Positions 1-10,520 of a DNA stretch of 64,000 nt are shown one piece after another. The position numbers and the translations under genes were made by a program. The DNA comes from Epithemia pelagica (taxonomy: Eukaryota; Bacillariophyta; Bacillariophyceae; Surirellales; Surirellaceae). Position 1 is the stretch's first letter, and every line of letters begins with the position of its first letter. The stretch is from contig OX337229.1 of assembly GCA_946965045.2 (NCBI GenBank), positions 6,138,001 to 6,202,000 of the forward strand. The letters run 5' to 3'. The notes under the pieces are model-generated. The model did not search any database. It was not told where the DNA came from and saw nothing but the letters and a program-made list of their open reading frames with translations.

Positions 1-9
1 GCCATTCGA

Positions 10-3000
10 ATGCAAAGCAAAATGATTCGCCGTGGTGCTCCATTCTTCTTCTTCGTTCGTCGGCCACCGAGTCCTATTGCTGCGGCGGCACGGTTCCATC
101 AGGGGAGAAGAAAAAGAACCTGTCCAATTTCTTCTTTTTCTTCCTCTTCTTTGTTGCCATACCAACCACAGCCACAAGCTGCGTCCTTCTCCTTTGGTTC
201 CTCCTTACCATGCTTCTCGTCGTCGTTACGTGCCTTTCACAGCACTGCTCGCACAAAGAACAATGCGGAATCAACACCATTCGCACACCGTGGTCGTCGT
301 TCCTCACAGGATCTTCTTCCCACCGAGGCACAGGTCGTAATTGTGGGTGGTGGTGTGATTGGCACCTCCGTGGCCTATCATTTGGCGCAATTGGGCGTGA
401 CCAATGTCGTACTCTTGGAACAAGGGGAGTTGACCAGTGGCACGACGTGGCATGCGGCTGGATTAATGAATTCCTTTGGCAGCACGAGTCATACCAGTAC
501 GTGGATGCGACAATATACCCAAGACTTGTATCGCCATGTCTTGCCGCAAGAAACGGGCCTCGAAACGGGCTATCAAGACAGTGGCTTTTTGGAATTGGCC
601 AGTGACGAGCATCGCTTGGAACACTATCGTCGGATTGCCGCCGTCAATCGGTATTGGGGAGTCGATGTGCAAGAATTGACACCGACTCAAGTCCAAGACC
701 AGGTCCCCTTGCTCGATACCTCGTCCATATTGGCAGGCTTTTTTGTCGCCTCGGATGGACGGGCCAATCCTACCGATGTCACGCGAGCCTTGGCCAAGGG
801 TGCCACACAACGGGGTCATGTCACAATTGTCGAACACTGTCCGGTCGTGGGCATTGCCACGGCACCGCCCGTACCTGGTCAAGTGGTGCCACAGGTCTCG
901 GGTGTCCAAGTGGACCTGAGGGGTACTACTAATAGTAAACGTAGTACGTCAAACGGCGACGACGACAAGGAGGCCATTCACGTGATTCAAACACGCAAGG
1001 TGGTGAATTGTACCGGCATGTGGGCGCGACAATTTGGTGAGGCCTGTGGTGTCATGCGATTGCCCAATCAAGCCGCCGAACATTATTACCTCATTACGGA
1101 AGCCTTGAACGACGACGACCATGTGGATGTTTCGTCCTGGCCCGTGGTGGAAGATTCCAGTCGATGCACGTACATTCGTCCGGAAGGCAAGGGCTTGTTG
1201 CTCGGCTTGTTTGAAACGCACGGTGCCGTACCACCCACGTGGAAACAACAAACCCAGGGTGCCGTGCCGCACGACTTTCCCGAATATGGGCAATTGGAAC
1301 CCGATTGGGATCGCATGACACCCTATTTGGAACGAGCTCTGGAATTGTTACCCTCTCTCCAACATTCGGTGGGGATCAAGACCTTGTTTTGTGGTCCCGA
1401 ATCCTTTACCCCCGATGGTTGTCCCATGGTCGGTGAGTCGCCCGAACTCGCTGGATACTTTGTCGGTGCCGGATTAAATTCCTTGGGAATCTTGACGGGT
1501 GGTGGCTTGGGCAAGATATTGGCCGACTGGGTCGCCACCGGTCATGCGCCCGATACGGTTGATGTCACGGGGATTCATGTCAATCGCTTTCACGCCCCTC
1601 AATCCAATCCCCAGTATCGACAGGATCGAATCGAGGAGGTGCTCGGTCATACCTATCATGTGCATTTTCCCGATCTGCAATTCACCACGGGTCGCAACGT
1701 GAAACAAACCGTCTTGCACGAGAACTTGAAGCAAGCCGGAGCCTGTTTTCGCAACGTCAGTGGTTGGGAATCTCCGGCGTGGTATCATGCTCCTACACCA
1801 AAAGACAGTTCTCTATCATCATCCTCACCACCACCACCCATGGCCACCACGTTTGGTCGCGAAGCTTGGTTTGACCATTGGGCCGCCGAGCATTTTGCGT
1901 GTCGCAACGGCGTGGCCCTCTTTGACATGACTTTCATGAGTAAATGGTTGGTTCAAGGCCGGGATGCCGGATCCTTTTTGAATTGGTTGTCCACTGCCAA
2001 TGTGCAAGCGCTCGAGGACCATTCCATGATTTATACGCAATGGTTAAATGACCGTGGAACCGTCGAAGCCGATGTGACGGTCACCAAATGGTCCGATCAG
2101 GCCTATTGGGTCATGGTCACGGATACCATGCATCATCACGTGGCGCAACACATGGCGCAACGATTCAATCCATCGACCGACTTTGTCACGTGGACCGATG
2201 TGACGGCGCGCTACGTCCAACTCAATGTGCAAGGTCCCGACTCGCGAGCCTTGTTGCAAGACTTGACGACGGTCGATTTGTCGTCCCAGGCCTTGCCCTT
2301 TCGTCATGTTGTGGAATTGGATCTGGGTTTGGCCCGTGTCTATTGTGCCCGCATCACCTATGTGGGAGAATTGGGCTATGAATTGTACATTCCCGTCGAA
2401 CAGGCCCAATACGTCTATCAACAACTCGTCCAAGCCGGACAGGCCCACCACTTGAAACATGCTGGATTAAAGGCCTTGGGAAGTTTGCGATTGGTACGTG
2501 TGTGTTTCTAGTATTACTCTATGGGACAAGCCCCAACGACCTGTCGAGAGTCGTTTTTTGGTTGTTGCTGTCCATCAGCCCTCACACACAGTGTTGGTCT
2601 TGCAATTTTTGTTACATAGGAAAAGGGCTATCGCGATTATGGTCACGACATGGACAATACCGATACGGTATTGGAATGTGGATTGGGATTTACGTGTGAT
2701 TTTGACAAACCCGAACGTTCCTTTGTGGGACAAGACGCCGTTCAAGCGCAAAAACGACTGCAGAAACAACAGGGCGGACTGTCGCGTCGACTCGTTTCAG
2801 TCTTGGTCCAAGATGCACAACCCTTGATGCATGGACTGGGAGAAGTGATTTGGAAAAATCACACGACCCGTGTGGGACATGTTCGGGCCGCCTCCTATGG
2901 TCATACCCTGGGTGGAGCCGTGGGCTTGTCCATGATTTCCGAGAACGAGTCTCCCGACAGTACCACCAATGACAACACCAACAACGACAATCCTGTCGTG

Positions 3001-3129
3001 ATCAACAAGGCCTATTTGAATCATCCCGACGATACGTGGCAAGTCGAAATCGGCAATCAATTCTATCCCTGCAAGCTATCGTTGACTCCCTTTTACGATC
3101 CCAAAAGTCTCCGTGTCAAGGATGAATAA
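10..3129 (+). CDS. Mitochondrial dimethylglycine/sarcosine dehydrogenase-like FAD oxidoreductase
   Basis: Two exons (10-2493 and 2620-3129) joined by a 126-bp GT-AG intron give a 997-residue protein. The N-terminus is rich in Arg and Ser and lacks acids, as in a mitochondrial presequence. A Rossmann FAD motif (VVIVGGGVIG, about 109-118) begins a DAO-type oxidoreductase domain. The TSGTTWHAAG stretch (about 142-151) matches the segment of dimethylglycine and sarcosine dehydrogenases whose His binds FAD covalently. From about residue 590 the protein becomes a GcvT/aminomethyltransferase-like folate-binding domain, and the splice restores the conserved LRLEKGYRDYGHDMD segment of that domain. Family knowledge: these enzymes oxidatively demethylate glycine derivatives in the matrix and pass one-carbon units to tetrahydrofolate. 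Substrate cannot be decided between dimethylglycine, sarcosine or a related compound; the PDP-regulatory-subunit branch is an alternative. Confidence 0.9.
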
Positions 3130-3665
3130 AGTATAGCATCCTCCACGTAAAACATTGGACTGACCCGAAACTTTACAAGCTATCATTCTATCTACATATG
3201 TAAATGTATATAGAGAGAAAGAGAACCACGCGACAATCCGAATAGTAGGGGTGAGGAAACTCCCTGGGTCTCAAACTTGTTTTGGCCATGGCCGTCCGGT
3301 GGGATTCGAGACACTCACGCACACACAGATACACACATAATAGGTAGGTGTGTATGTGTGTTTGTCGGTTGCATGCACGTTTCTTCGGTTTTCGCACGTC
3401 TCTATTCGTATAGTGTAGCACGACACTGCGCTTTGTGGTTTGTGGTCAATCTCCTTTGGAACATGTTTGGGGGTACGAATGGGATTCTGTTGGGAATGCC
3501 CCACATCTCTACGAGCCGTCCTTGGATCCATAATGGACAGTCGCTATTTCGTTTTCGTCTTCCACACAACACTCGACACAGCACAATATATACCAGTGAC
3601 GGACCACGGTCAATTTTGTTCTTGTGTGCGTTTGTCATGGAGAGTTGCGCGCACTGTTCGAATCG
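3130..3665. other. Intergenic region between convergent genes, with a CA/TG hairpin
   Basis: No coding region is supported here. It separates the 3' ends of the dehydrogenase gene (+) and the PPR-like gene (-), so it should hold two 3' UTRs. At about 3313-3362 a run of CACACA units is followed by TGTGTA units and could fold into an imperfect hairpin. Confidence 0.6.
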
Positions 3666-5396
3666 TCATGGTTCCGGGGCTGTCGTCGCAGACGTGGACG
3701 TAGATGTTGCGGCTGCTGCTTTGGCACGGTGCGTCCATTCCGGTGGAAGCAATTCGTGTTCCAACAAGGCCGCCGCTTGGGCGGGGGATTTTCCCACGAG
3801 GGCTGGCAAATAGGGTCCCAAGTGTTTTTGCGTCATGGCGGGCGATTGCACATGGACCAAAAATTCATTCAAGACGACGCGATTCACTTGACCCGAGTGA
3901 CGGGCATGGTCCAAACATTCGTCAAACAGCGAGGCGCGCAACGACGACAAGGATGTGTTGTTGTTGTCGTCATGGTTGTGGTTGTCCTGGACTGGCAATC
4001 CTCGAATGGCTTGCAAAAAGGCCGAATAAAAGCGAGGCGGCAAACGGCCGATCCATGGGTCGTGGTGGTGGGTACGGGGTTGTTCCGTCGATGTAGTAGA
4101 AGTTGTCGTCTCTGTTTCTTGTTCATGATCCACAGAGTCTGGTTCTTTTTGTTCCATCCGTGTCGTGGGTTCGCCACGGTCCTCCTCCTTTTGGGACAAC
4201 GACACGGACGAGGAATTCGTTGAAGCATTGTGGTTCTTGTCCTTGTCATTGTCGTCGTTGGACAAGGAGCCATGATTCTCGAGTGCTACTAATTCGGGTG
4301 AAAAATGTCGTTGCCACAGTCGGGCCGCCACTTGGGCGCCCAAAGAAGAGGCCGTGGCATGATGGGATTTGGCAATGCCCCGAGTCGTACAGGTGGTCAT
4401 GATATGAACCCAGGACGAAGCATCGACCACTGCTGCGGATGCAGTGTTGTGGTTGTTGTCTAGCTGCAGCATGGGGGCCAAGGTTTCAGTGGCGGCATGA
4501 ACCGATCGTTGAGGATGGGTACAGTTGCTCCAACACATTAACACGGCATTCCAATGTCGGGCATGGGGTGCCAGACCTGTTTCGGGTTGTTCCGATTGCT
4601 GTTTCATCATGTCATGGACAATCGATTGGGCGCGACGCGGAAACTCGAGGTCGGCCGAGTGTTGCGTACTGGAAAAGAGTTGCAAAAGGAGATTGCACAC
4701 GTGTCGATCGGGTTTTATTACTAGGTCAGGACTGGAATGGTGGTCGTGGTGGTGGTGGTGAATCATGAGGTTGTTCCACAAAACATGAGCTCTGACAGCA
4801 CACTGTTCCATGGTATCCATTCCTGTAGTGGCATTGACTTTGCGATGATGATGCCACAATCCCTTGAGCACGTGTTTGCAACGATCCAGTGTCAGGATAT
4901 CCTTCTTAGTTGGTGATTGTAGTGATTGTTGTTGTAACAATTGAATGACATGCCGCGAGGCATTGTCCAAGGGCGGAAAAAAGTCCAAATTGCCCCATGA
5001 TGATTCCTCCTTGGGAGTTGTTGTGGTTGTGGTGGAAGAGTCCCAAGGACTGGCAATGGTCACAAGCGGACCCAATTTGGCTTTGAGTTGCGCCATGGCC
5101 AATGGTTCGACTGGATTCCGTGCTGCTGGTGGTGGTGATGTCGTCGTCGTGTCCTTGTGGCTGTTGTTCTTGTGGGTCGCTGTGGTGGTGATGGACGACG
5201 ACAAGGACCGAGGATTCGGTGGCAACTTGAAGAATGTACTTGTTGGACTGGTAGTTTCCCATGGTCGGATTCTTCTCAAGGCCCCCATGCTTCCATGTTG
5301 TTGTTGTCGTTGTCGTTGTCGTTGTGGCATTCCTCGCAAAGCCGTACTGTGGCAGGCCTGGATGGCCGGATGCGTTGACGGGTTCCTCATCATCAT
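3666..5396 (-). CDS. PPR-like protein, probably organelle-targeted
   Basis: A 576-residue single-exon reading frame. The N-terminus is rich in Arg, Ser and Thr with few acids, suiting an organelle presequence. The middle region (about 215-340) has helical-hairpin text typical of diatom pentatricopeptide proteins: a PDRHVCNLLLQLF segment, then RRAQSIVHDMMKQ, then HARHWNAVLMCWSN, matching the usual 'propose partner, name helix, next position' spacing of PPR repeats. The remainder is low complexity, with Thr/Ser/His/Asn-rich spacers. Family knowledge: PPR proteins bind organelle RNA for processing, editing or stability. The repeats are few and degenerate, so assignment rests on general pattern, not a full repeat count. 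The target organelle cannot be told. Confidence 0.55.
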   Translation of the reverse strand: MMMRNPSTHPAIQACHSTALRGMPQRQRQRQQQHGSMGALRRIRPWETTSPTSTFFKLPPNPRSLSSSITTTATHKNNSHKDTTTTSPPPAARNPVEPLAMAQLKAKLGPLVTIASPWDSSTTTTTTPKEESSWGNLDFFPPLDNASRHVIQLLQQQSLQSPTKKDILTLDRCKHVLKGLWHHHRKVNATTGMDTMEQCAVRAHVLWNNLMIHHHHHDHHSSPDLVIKPDRHVCNLLLQLFSSTQHSADLEFPRRAQSIVHDMMKQQSEQPETGLAPHARHWNAVLMCWSNCTHPQRSVHAATETLAPMLQLDNNHNTASAAVVDASSWVHIMTTCTTRGIAKSHHATASSLGAQVAARLWQRHFSPELVALENHGSLSNDDNDKDKNHNASTNSSSVSLSQKEEDRGEPTTRMEQKEPDSVDHEQETETTTSTTSTEQPRTHHHDPWIGRLPPRFYSAFLQAIRGLPVQDNHNHDDNNNTSLSSLRASLFDECLDHARHSGQVNRVVLNEFLVHVQSPAMTQKHLGPYLPALVGKSPAQAAALLEHELLPPEWTHRAKAAAATSTSTSATTAPEP

Positions 5397-5430
5397 GGTG
5401 ATGCTTTGTGAGACCGATTTTTCTCGCTGA

Positions 5431-5694
5431 CGTACTGCGGTCCATTCATGTCTGACCGACGTCCGGATCCCCCCACCATTCGTGGATTACCGCAGTGGCT
5501 GCAGTATGGTGACTGTTGCCAATCATGTTGCCGTCATTGGTGGATGGGACAATCCTACCTGTGCGACATTACCACTAATCGACAAGAATACGTGGTGTTT
5601 TCGTCGACTCTGTGAGCAGCAGCCCAACGGATGGTACCATTTTCGGGAAGCAATGGTAGTTCGCCCCTCCACCTTGACATCAAAATCTGAATGA
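5431..5694 (+). pseudogene. Inverted fragment of a kelch-repeat gene
   Basis: An open stretch on the plus strand encodes a segment that matches the C-terminus of the two minus-strand kelch copies: NHVAVIGGWDNPTCATLPL corresponds to NTLAVIRRNRGEEFSCETL at the end of the 8940-10079 protein, followed by the same LID/LVDK..W.F.RL.E pattern. It keeps the GG of a kelch blade that the other copies have lost. Only about the last 85 residues remain and no start is visible. It is therefore a relic of a third, inverted copy, lying directly next to the 5' end of the PPR-like gene. Confidence 0.6.
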
Positions 5695-5928
5695 ACGACG
5701 ACCACAATACGTACTGTAATGATAACGGCAAGGATGAAACATGGAATGGGCAACATGTTTGCATGTATGTCCTACAAAAGGGATCTATTATAAAGGGATA
5801 TCAATTGGTTCTTTAACCATTGTCTTGCTGTTTACAATAAAAGTATTCATTTCCTGGTGACCAGGACCCCGTCACCACAGAACCTTTTGACACAGGGTCC
5901 GAAAGAAAAGCATGAGTGTAGTGTGCTG

Positions 5929-7375
5929 TTAGGTTGGAACTTTGCCGATCTCCAACAAACGTGCAAAGAGACAACTCTTCTTGTCCACAAGTGATAGTGT
6001 TTTACACGAAAACTCTTCTCCACTACTGCGAGTAATCACAGCAAGAGTATCTGACAAGGACAACAGGCCACAACCACCCCACTTCTCTGTCAAGTCCGGA
6101 AGCTCCCAAACCATGTTTCTCACAGTATCCAAAACCTCCAAAGCATATACGGTTTTACCGTTGTCATCGCATCCTCCTGCAACAACAAGACAGGAACCCA
6201 ATTGAACCGCAGAAAATACCACTTGGACTGGAGAAACTGCAATTCTCGGCTTGTTCAAAATGAGTTTCTTGTGGATGGTCCAAGACTTTGTGAACAATGC
6301 GACACTGGATGTGGCAGTGGGCGCATCCAACCAGTCATCAAACTCAAGGTATTCGACCGAATCCAGGCATCTGGCGAACAGTCGCCACCCACCAACAGCA
6401 TAGATGCGTGGACCTACCACAGCCATAACAAAGTCGCTTCGACCTACGTTCAACGATGGCCCAGATACGACCGAATACGGGTTCCCAGATGCCGTGTCCA
6501 GGATCTCAACGGATGATAAGTGACTGTCGCCAGAAACGCGTCCACCCGCCACCACAATAAATCTGTCAGAAACAGCTACAGCGGCGCAGCCCTTGCGTTT
6601 ACTTCAGCATCTTCCATCCCTTGGTGCGGTTGCTGGAAGAAGAACATGATGATGAATTATGAAGTAAATCGCCGACATGGATACGTTCAATCGTATCCAA
6701 GACATTTTGGCCATTGAATCCGCCAATGGCGTAAACAGCGCCATTGCATACCACGGAAGCAAGAAATCTTCGTTTTTCTTGTAAAGGCGGTCCAGTTTGC
6801 CATCTTTTCTCGTCAACGTTCCAGAGACTGACCAAATTTGTTGGACCATCAGAAGTAGGTGCCGCCCATCCTCCCAACACAATCACCATCTTGTCGTGGT
6901 TAATGGCTGGATGATGAACGACAACCGACGCATGGCCCCACAAATGCCGTTCCATGAGTGGAGTCCAATTTGCACTAGATGGCCTCCACTGCGGTTCTAT
7001 TTCGTCCTTTCTGTCGGCAAAGACCAATCCTGACAACAATTCTTGTTCCTGGACCTTCATCCTTTTGGGTATTGGACTATTTTTGTGGACCAGGTCAAAA
7101 AGTTCGTTATTCTACGAGAGAGGCTTTCTTTTTTGTGGCATAAAGACGAGTTTTGGTGGGTGCTTGTTCCCTCCAAGGAACAAGATGTGTTTTGGATGCG
7201 TTTCGACGGACTGTTTCGTTTTCGTTCCTGGAATCTGAAGGTCATGGGTGTTGGCGTTGATTACGACTAATTCGTGCCCGTTCTTCATCGAACACAATTC
7301 GACCGATCCAAATAAATCATACACGTCGCCGTGTCGAAGGGAGCGGTTTCGATGGTTGAGAAGACACACCTCCAC
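5929..7375 (-). pseudogene. Kelch-repeat protein, decayed tandem copy 1
   Basis: Two blocks (7060-6599 and 6555-5929) align end to end with the intact kelch protein at 8940-10079. Blades such as VIVLGGWAAPTSDG and AVYAIGGFNGQNVLDTIE are clear. At about 6590-6602 roughly 14 bases present in copy 2 are missing just after the GWKML codons, shifting the frame and producing an immediate stop. Upstream, in frame with the first block, 7375-7112 encodes an N-terminal extension shared with copy 2 (DLFGSVELCSMKNGHE), separated by one TAG. The frameshift plus the stop make a functional full-length product unlikely. Kelch propellers are protein-interaction domains; no partner can be inferred. Confidence 0.7.
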
Positions 7376-7397
7376 GGATCAGACAAGAGGTGCTGAT

Positions 7398-8157
7398 TCA
7401 CACTGGAGCGTGAATAACCCACACTTGTTCCGCATCAATCATCTCTCCGCATTTCATTGCGCGGTCATAGTGCTCTTCCAGTTCCTTGTCACTTGATGTT
7501 GCCTCCAATTCAAGCACGAAACGTCTTTCTGCAACTCCATCGACGTCAAGACTCTCTTCTTCCAACACGAAATCAAGGGCGTTTCCGATTACCATCCATT
7601 CGAACTTCGGGGAAGAAGCGCCACTCTGCAGGAATCCATGCGCAAACAGCAAACGCTTCGACAGAATCCTTCGAAAAGATTCTTGCAACTCCTTTCCGCT
7701 ACTGAGGTCAGACTCGATCCTTCTTGTTGTGGGAAAATTATCGATCCAGCGACAAAGTCCGCCACGCACCCTCTGCAGCCATATCCGAAGCATCAGGACT
7801 GGCCGATGCTGAGAATCAGATCTTTCAGACAATAGATCCATTCGAATTTCTTCGTCGATTGCCTTGCCACACATATTGACAAACCCTGCGTGGCCACCAG
7901 TCCGATGGGAAAATGTCTGGGACGACAGTCGCCTCGACATCCAACTCGCGACAACGATTGTAATCGTCAAACATATCTTGAACTTGTTCGAGTGTCAAGA
8001 GTGGGGCAGGAAACGGATTTCCAACATTGCAAGGAGACATTGCAGCGGGGATGCTTAGACGAACCATGGAAAACACGCCGACGGCAACCACATTGTAAAT
8101 CCGACGATTCCTTGAGAACTGATAGAAACTCTCAGTTCGTTGTACTTCTTTTTCCAT
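7398..8157 (-). pseudogene. Remnant of a Crinkler-type NTPase-REase protein
   Basis: Two overlapping frames join into one homologous reading. The upstream part (8157 to about 7895) ends in LTLEQVQDMFDDYN and VVPDIF; the other frame continues with TGGHAGFVNMCGKAIDEE. This is the C-terminal helical part of the P-loop NTPases found in Crinkler/RHS-type eukaryotic proteins. After it comes KFEWMVIGNALDFVLEE and then RFVLELEATSSDKELEEHY, ending VWVIH, which resembles the restriction-endonuclease-like domain coupled to such NTPases. A frameshift near 7895, absence of the P-loop and a stop right after the VWVIH strand mark it as broken. Family naming is from memory of the motif style; a profile search is needed to confirm it. 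Confidence 0.5.
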
Positions 8158-8261
8158 GTCTCCCGCTCTTTGGTCGCCGATTTACCTGAGTTTTCGTATG
8201 TAAATTTAGGTACGACTTGTATGCGACCTGTTTTCACCCCGCGCTTGGGAGTACCTGCCAA

Positions 8262-8939
8262 TGGATGTCTAAACCGGAGACAGCTAGGTTGGCTACCCCA
8301 CCTTTGATCATGTGGTTTGGGTAGGAGTAGCTATGAGTGGATGGCTCATTGCTAGGAGTAGTATATGGAGCGAGAGCACAATTTCTCGGCCTAGAAATAA
8401 CAAGAATTGGTGACCAATGAAGGTCTATCGGTCATTGGAGAATCCTATGCACCGACAGTGTTTCCAGTTCACAGAGACTACCAACATGATGGGAAGCAAT
8501 CTAGCCGAAAAACGAGACTGTCCTCAAATTCCAATCGGCATCGTGAAGTACGAGTACAAAATCTAGTTCACAAAAAGACTTTTTTCTTATACCGCGACAA
8601 GGGATGGATGCGCATGCGCTGTCAAAACTTGAGCATTTGTTCAGAGTTGAAGCAACTGCCTGCAATAGAAACTATTTCTGAGCGACAAAAGGATGCCAAG
8701 AACTATCTTTGACACGACAGCACCGATCGATCGAGATTGTTGTGGACCAAAAAGCTTTTCCATCCTCCAATGATTTATCATCCTTCTTCCCGTTCAACGT
8801 TGCAACATATCATGGCAATAAAAAAATTTCAATTCCTAGCTACCTACCAGGGCCCGTAACCACAGAACCTCTTTCACCAAGGGTCCAAAGAAAAGCACGT
8901 GAATAAGCATGTTGTACTGCTTCCAGACAATTGTCCGGG
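8262..8939. other. Gene-free spacer between kelch copies
   Basis: No supported gene. Positions about 8815-8939 match about 5825-5928 (both hold the ACCACAGAACCT segment and the following text), so they are the duplicated 3' flank of the kelch unit. The rest, 8262-8814, shows short unconvincing frames only. Confidence 0.5.
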
Positions 8940-10079
8940 TTAAGATGGAACTTTGCCAATCTCCAACAAACGTGCAAAGAGCCAACTCTTCTTGTCCACG
9001 AGTGACAGTGTTTCACACGAAAACTCTTCTCCACGATTGCGCCTAATCACAGCAAGAGTATTCGGCAAGGACACCAAGCCACAAACACTCCTCCTCGCTG
9101 TCAAGTCCGGAAGCTCCCAAACCATGTTTCTCACAGTATCCAAAACCTCCACAGCATATACGGATTGATAGCTGTCATCGCATCCTCCTGCAACAACAAG
9201 ACAGGAACCCAATTGGACTGCAGTAAATCCAGCTCGCGACTTGTTCAAAATTAGTTCCTTGTGGACGGTCCAGGACTTTTTGGACAATGCGACAGGGGAT
9301 GCGGCAGTGGGAGCATTCAACCAGTCATCAAACTCAAGGTATTCGACAGATTCCCGGCAATCCAAGGGGATTATACTCCCCCCACACCCACCAATAGCAA
9401 AGATGCGTGAACCTACCACAGCCATTGCAAAAAAGCTTCGAACTTCGTTCAACGACGGCCCAGATACGACCGAATACGAGTTCCCGGATGCCGTGTCCAA
9501 GATATCAACGGATGATAAGCAATTGTCGCTACTAAAAACGCATCCGCCCGCCACCACAATAAATCTGTCAGAAACAGCGACAGCGGCGAAGTCTAATCGT
9601 TTACTCGTCAATCGGCAATTCAACATCTTCCATCCTTTGGAGCTGCTCTTGAAAGATGATGATGACGATGATAAAGGAAGTAAATCGCCGACATGGATAC
9701 GTTCAATCGTATCCAAGACATTTTGGCCATTGTGTCCGCCAATGGCGTAAACAGCGCCATTGCAAAGAACGGAAGCAAGTCTTCTTCGTTTTTCTTGTAA
9801 AGGCGGTCCAGTTTGCCATCTTTTCTCGTCAACGTTCCAGAGACTTACTGAATTTGTTGCACCATGAACCGGCCATCCTCCCAACAAAACCACCATCTTG
9901 TCGCGGTTCATGGCTGGATGATGAACAAGAACCGACGCATGGCCCCCCATATGCCGCCCCATGAGTGAAGTCCAGTTTTCACTAGATGGCCTCCACTGCG
10001 GTTTTATTTCGTCCTTTCTGTCGACAAAGACCAATCCTGACAGCAAAGCTTGTTCCTGGACCTTCATCCTTGTGGGCAT
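8940..10079 (-). CDS. Kelch-repeat protein, tandem copy 2 (intact)
   Basis: A 379-residue frame with successive kelch blades: MVVLLGGWPVHGATNSVSLW, AVYAIGGHNGQNVLDTIERI, FIVVAGGCVFSSDNCLSSVD, IFAIGGCGG with a following YLEF strand, and CLVVAGGCDDSYQSVYAVEV. The double Gly of each blade followed by conserved Tyr/Trp positions is diagnostic. The final blade has lost its GG. The reading frame continues upstream (10520-10164) across one TGA, so the annotated ATG may be internal to a longer ancestral gene. Kelch propellers mediate protein contacts; nothing here (no BTB, F-box or phosphatase domain) gives a process. Confidence 0.75.
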   Translation of the reverse strand: MPTRMKVQEQALLSGLVFVDRKDEIKPQWRPSSENWTSLMGRHMGGHASVLVHHPAMNRDKMVVLLGGWPVHGATNSVSLWNVDEKRWQTGPPLQEKRRRLASVLCNGAVYAIGGHNGQNVLDTIERIHVGDLLPLSSSSSSFKSSSKGWKMLNCRLTSKRLDFAAVAVSDRFIVVAGGCVFSSDNCLSSVDILDTASGNSYSVVSGPSLNEVRSFFAMAVVGSRIFAIGGCGGSIIPLDCRESVEYLEFDDWLNAPTAASPVALSKKSWTVHKELILNKSRAGFTAVQLGSCLVVAGGCDDSYQSVYAVEVLDTVRNMVWELPDLTARRSVCGLVSLPNTLAVIRRNRGEEFSCETLSLVDKKSWLFARLLEIGKVPS

Positions 10080-10163
10080 TGGACTTTTTTTGTGGAACAG
10101 GTCAACAGGTTCTTTGTTCGTCTCAAGGAGCGCTTTCTTTTTCTGGCATCGAGAAACGTTTTT

Positions 10164-10520
10164 TCATGGATGTGTTTTGACTGACTGGTAAGTTCTCGGT
10201 CCTAAGCTCTGGAGGTTATTGGTGATGACGATTGATTCGTGCTTGTTTTCCATCGAACACAATTTGACCGATCCAAATCCATCATACATGTTGCGTTGGG
10301 AGAGTTCGAAGGGAAATAAGCGGAGCGGTTTCGATGGTTGAGAAAACACACCTCGACGGATCAGAGAATAGGTGCTGATTCGCGCGTGACATGTGCTCGT
10401 TGAACTGTCCGAATGGATCGATTTTTTTTCAGCGGACAATGGTTGGTTGATTCGTCTCCGAGGGCATTTCGAGGGACGACGTCTTAGCATGCATATTTCC
10501 TCCTCCTTCTTTCTTGCCAC
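10164..10520 (-). pseudogene. N-terminal extension of kelch copy 2, separated by an in-frame TGA
   Basis: This 118-codon frame is in the same phase as the kelch frame at 8940-10079 and ends in a TGA at 10164-10166. Between that TGA and the kelch ATG the frame stays open. Its text (NMYDGFGSVKLCSMENKHES) matches the extension of copy 1 (YDLFGSVELCSMKNGHE), so it was once translated. Copy 1 has its stop elsewhere, so the two stops arose separately. Confidence 0.5.

Larger units (their letters stand above)
5825..10400. repeat. Direct tandem duplication of a kelch gene unit
   Basis: The unit 5825 to about 7400 is repeated at 8815 to about 10400 in the same orientation. It includes the 3' flank, the whole kelch coding region and the N-terminal extension up to the GGTGCTGATTC stretch (7389 and 10371). 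The Crinkler-type remnant sits between the copies. Divergence is moderate, so the duplication is not recent. Confidence 0.75.

Noticed and set aside
10164-10166. Selenocysteine TGA in the kelch gene
   Set aside because: No redox motif around it, and the tandem copy has an unrelated TAG elsewhere, pointing to decay.
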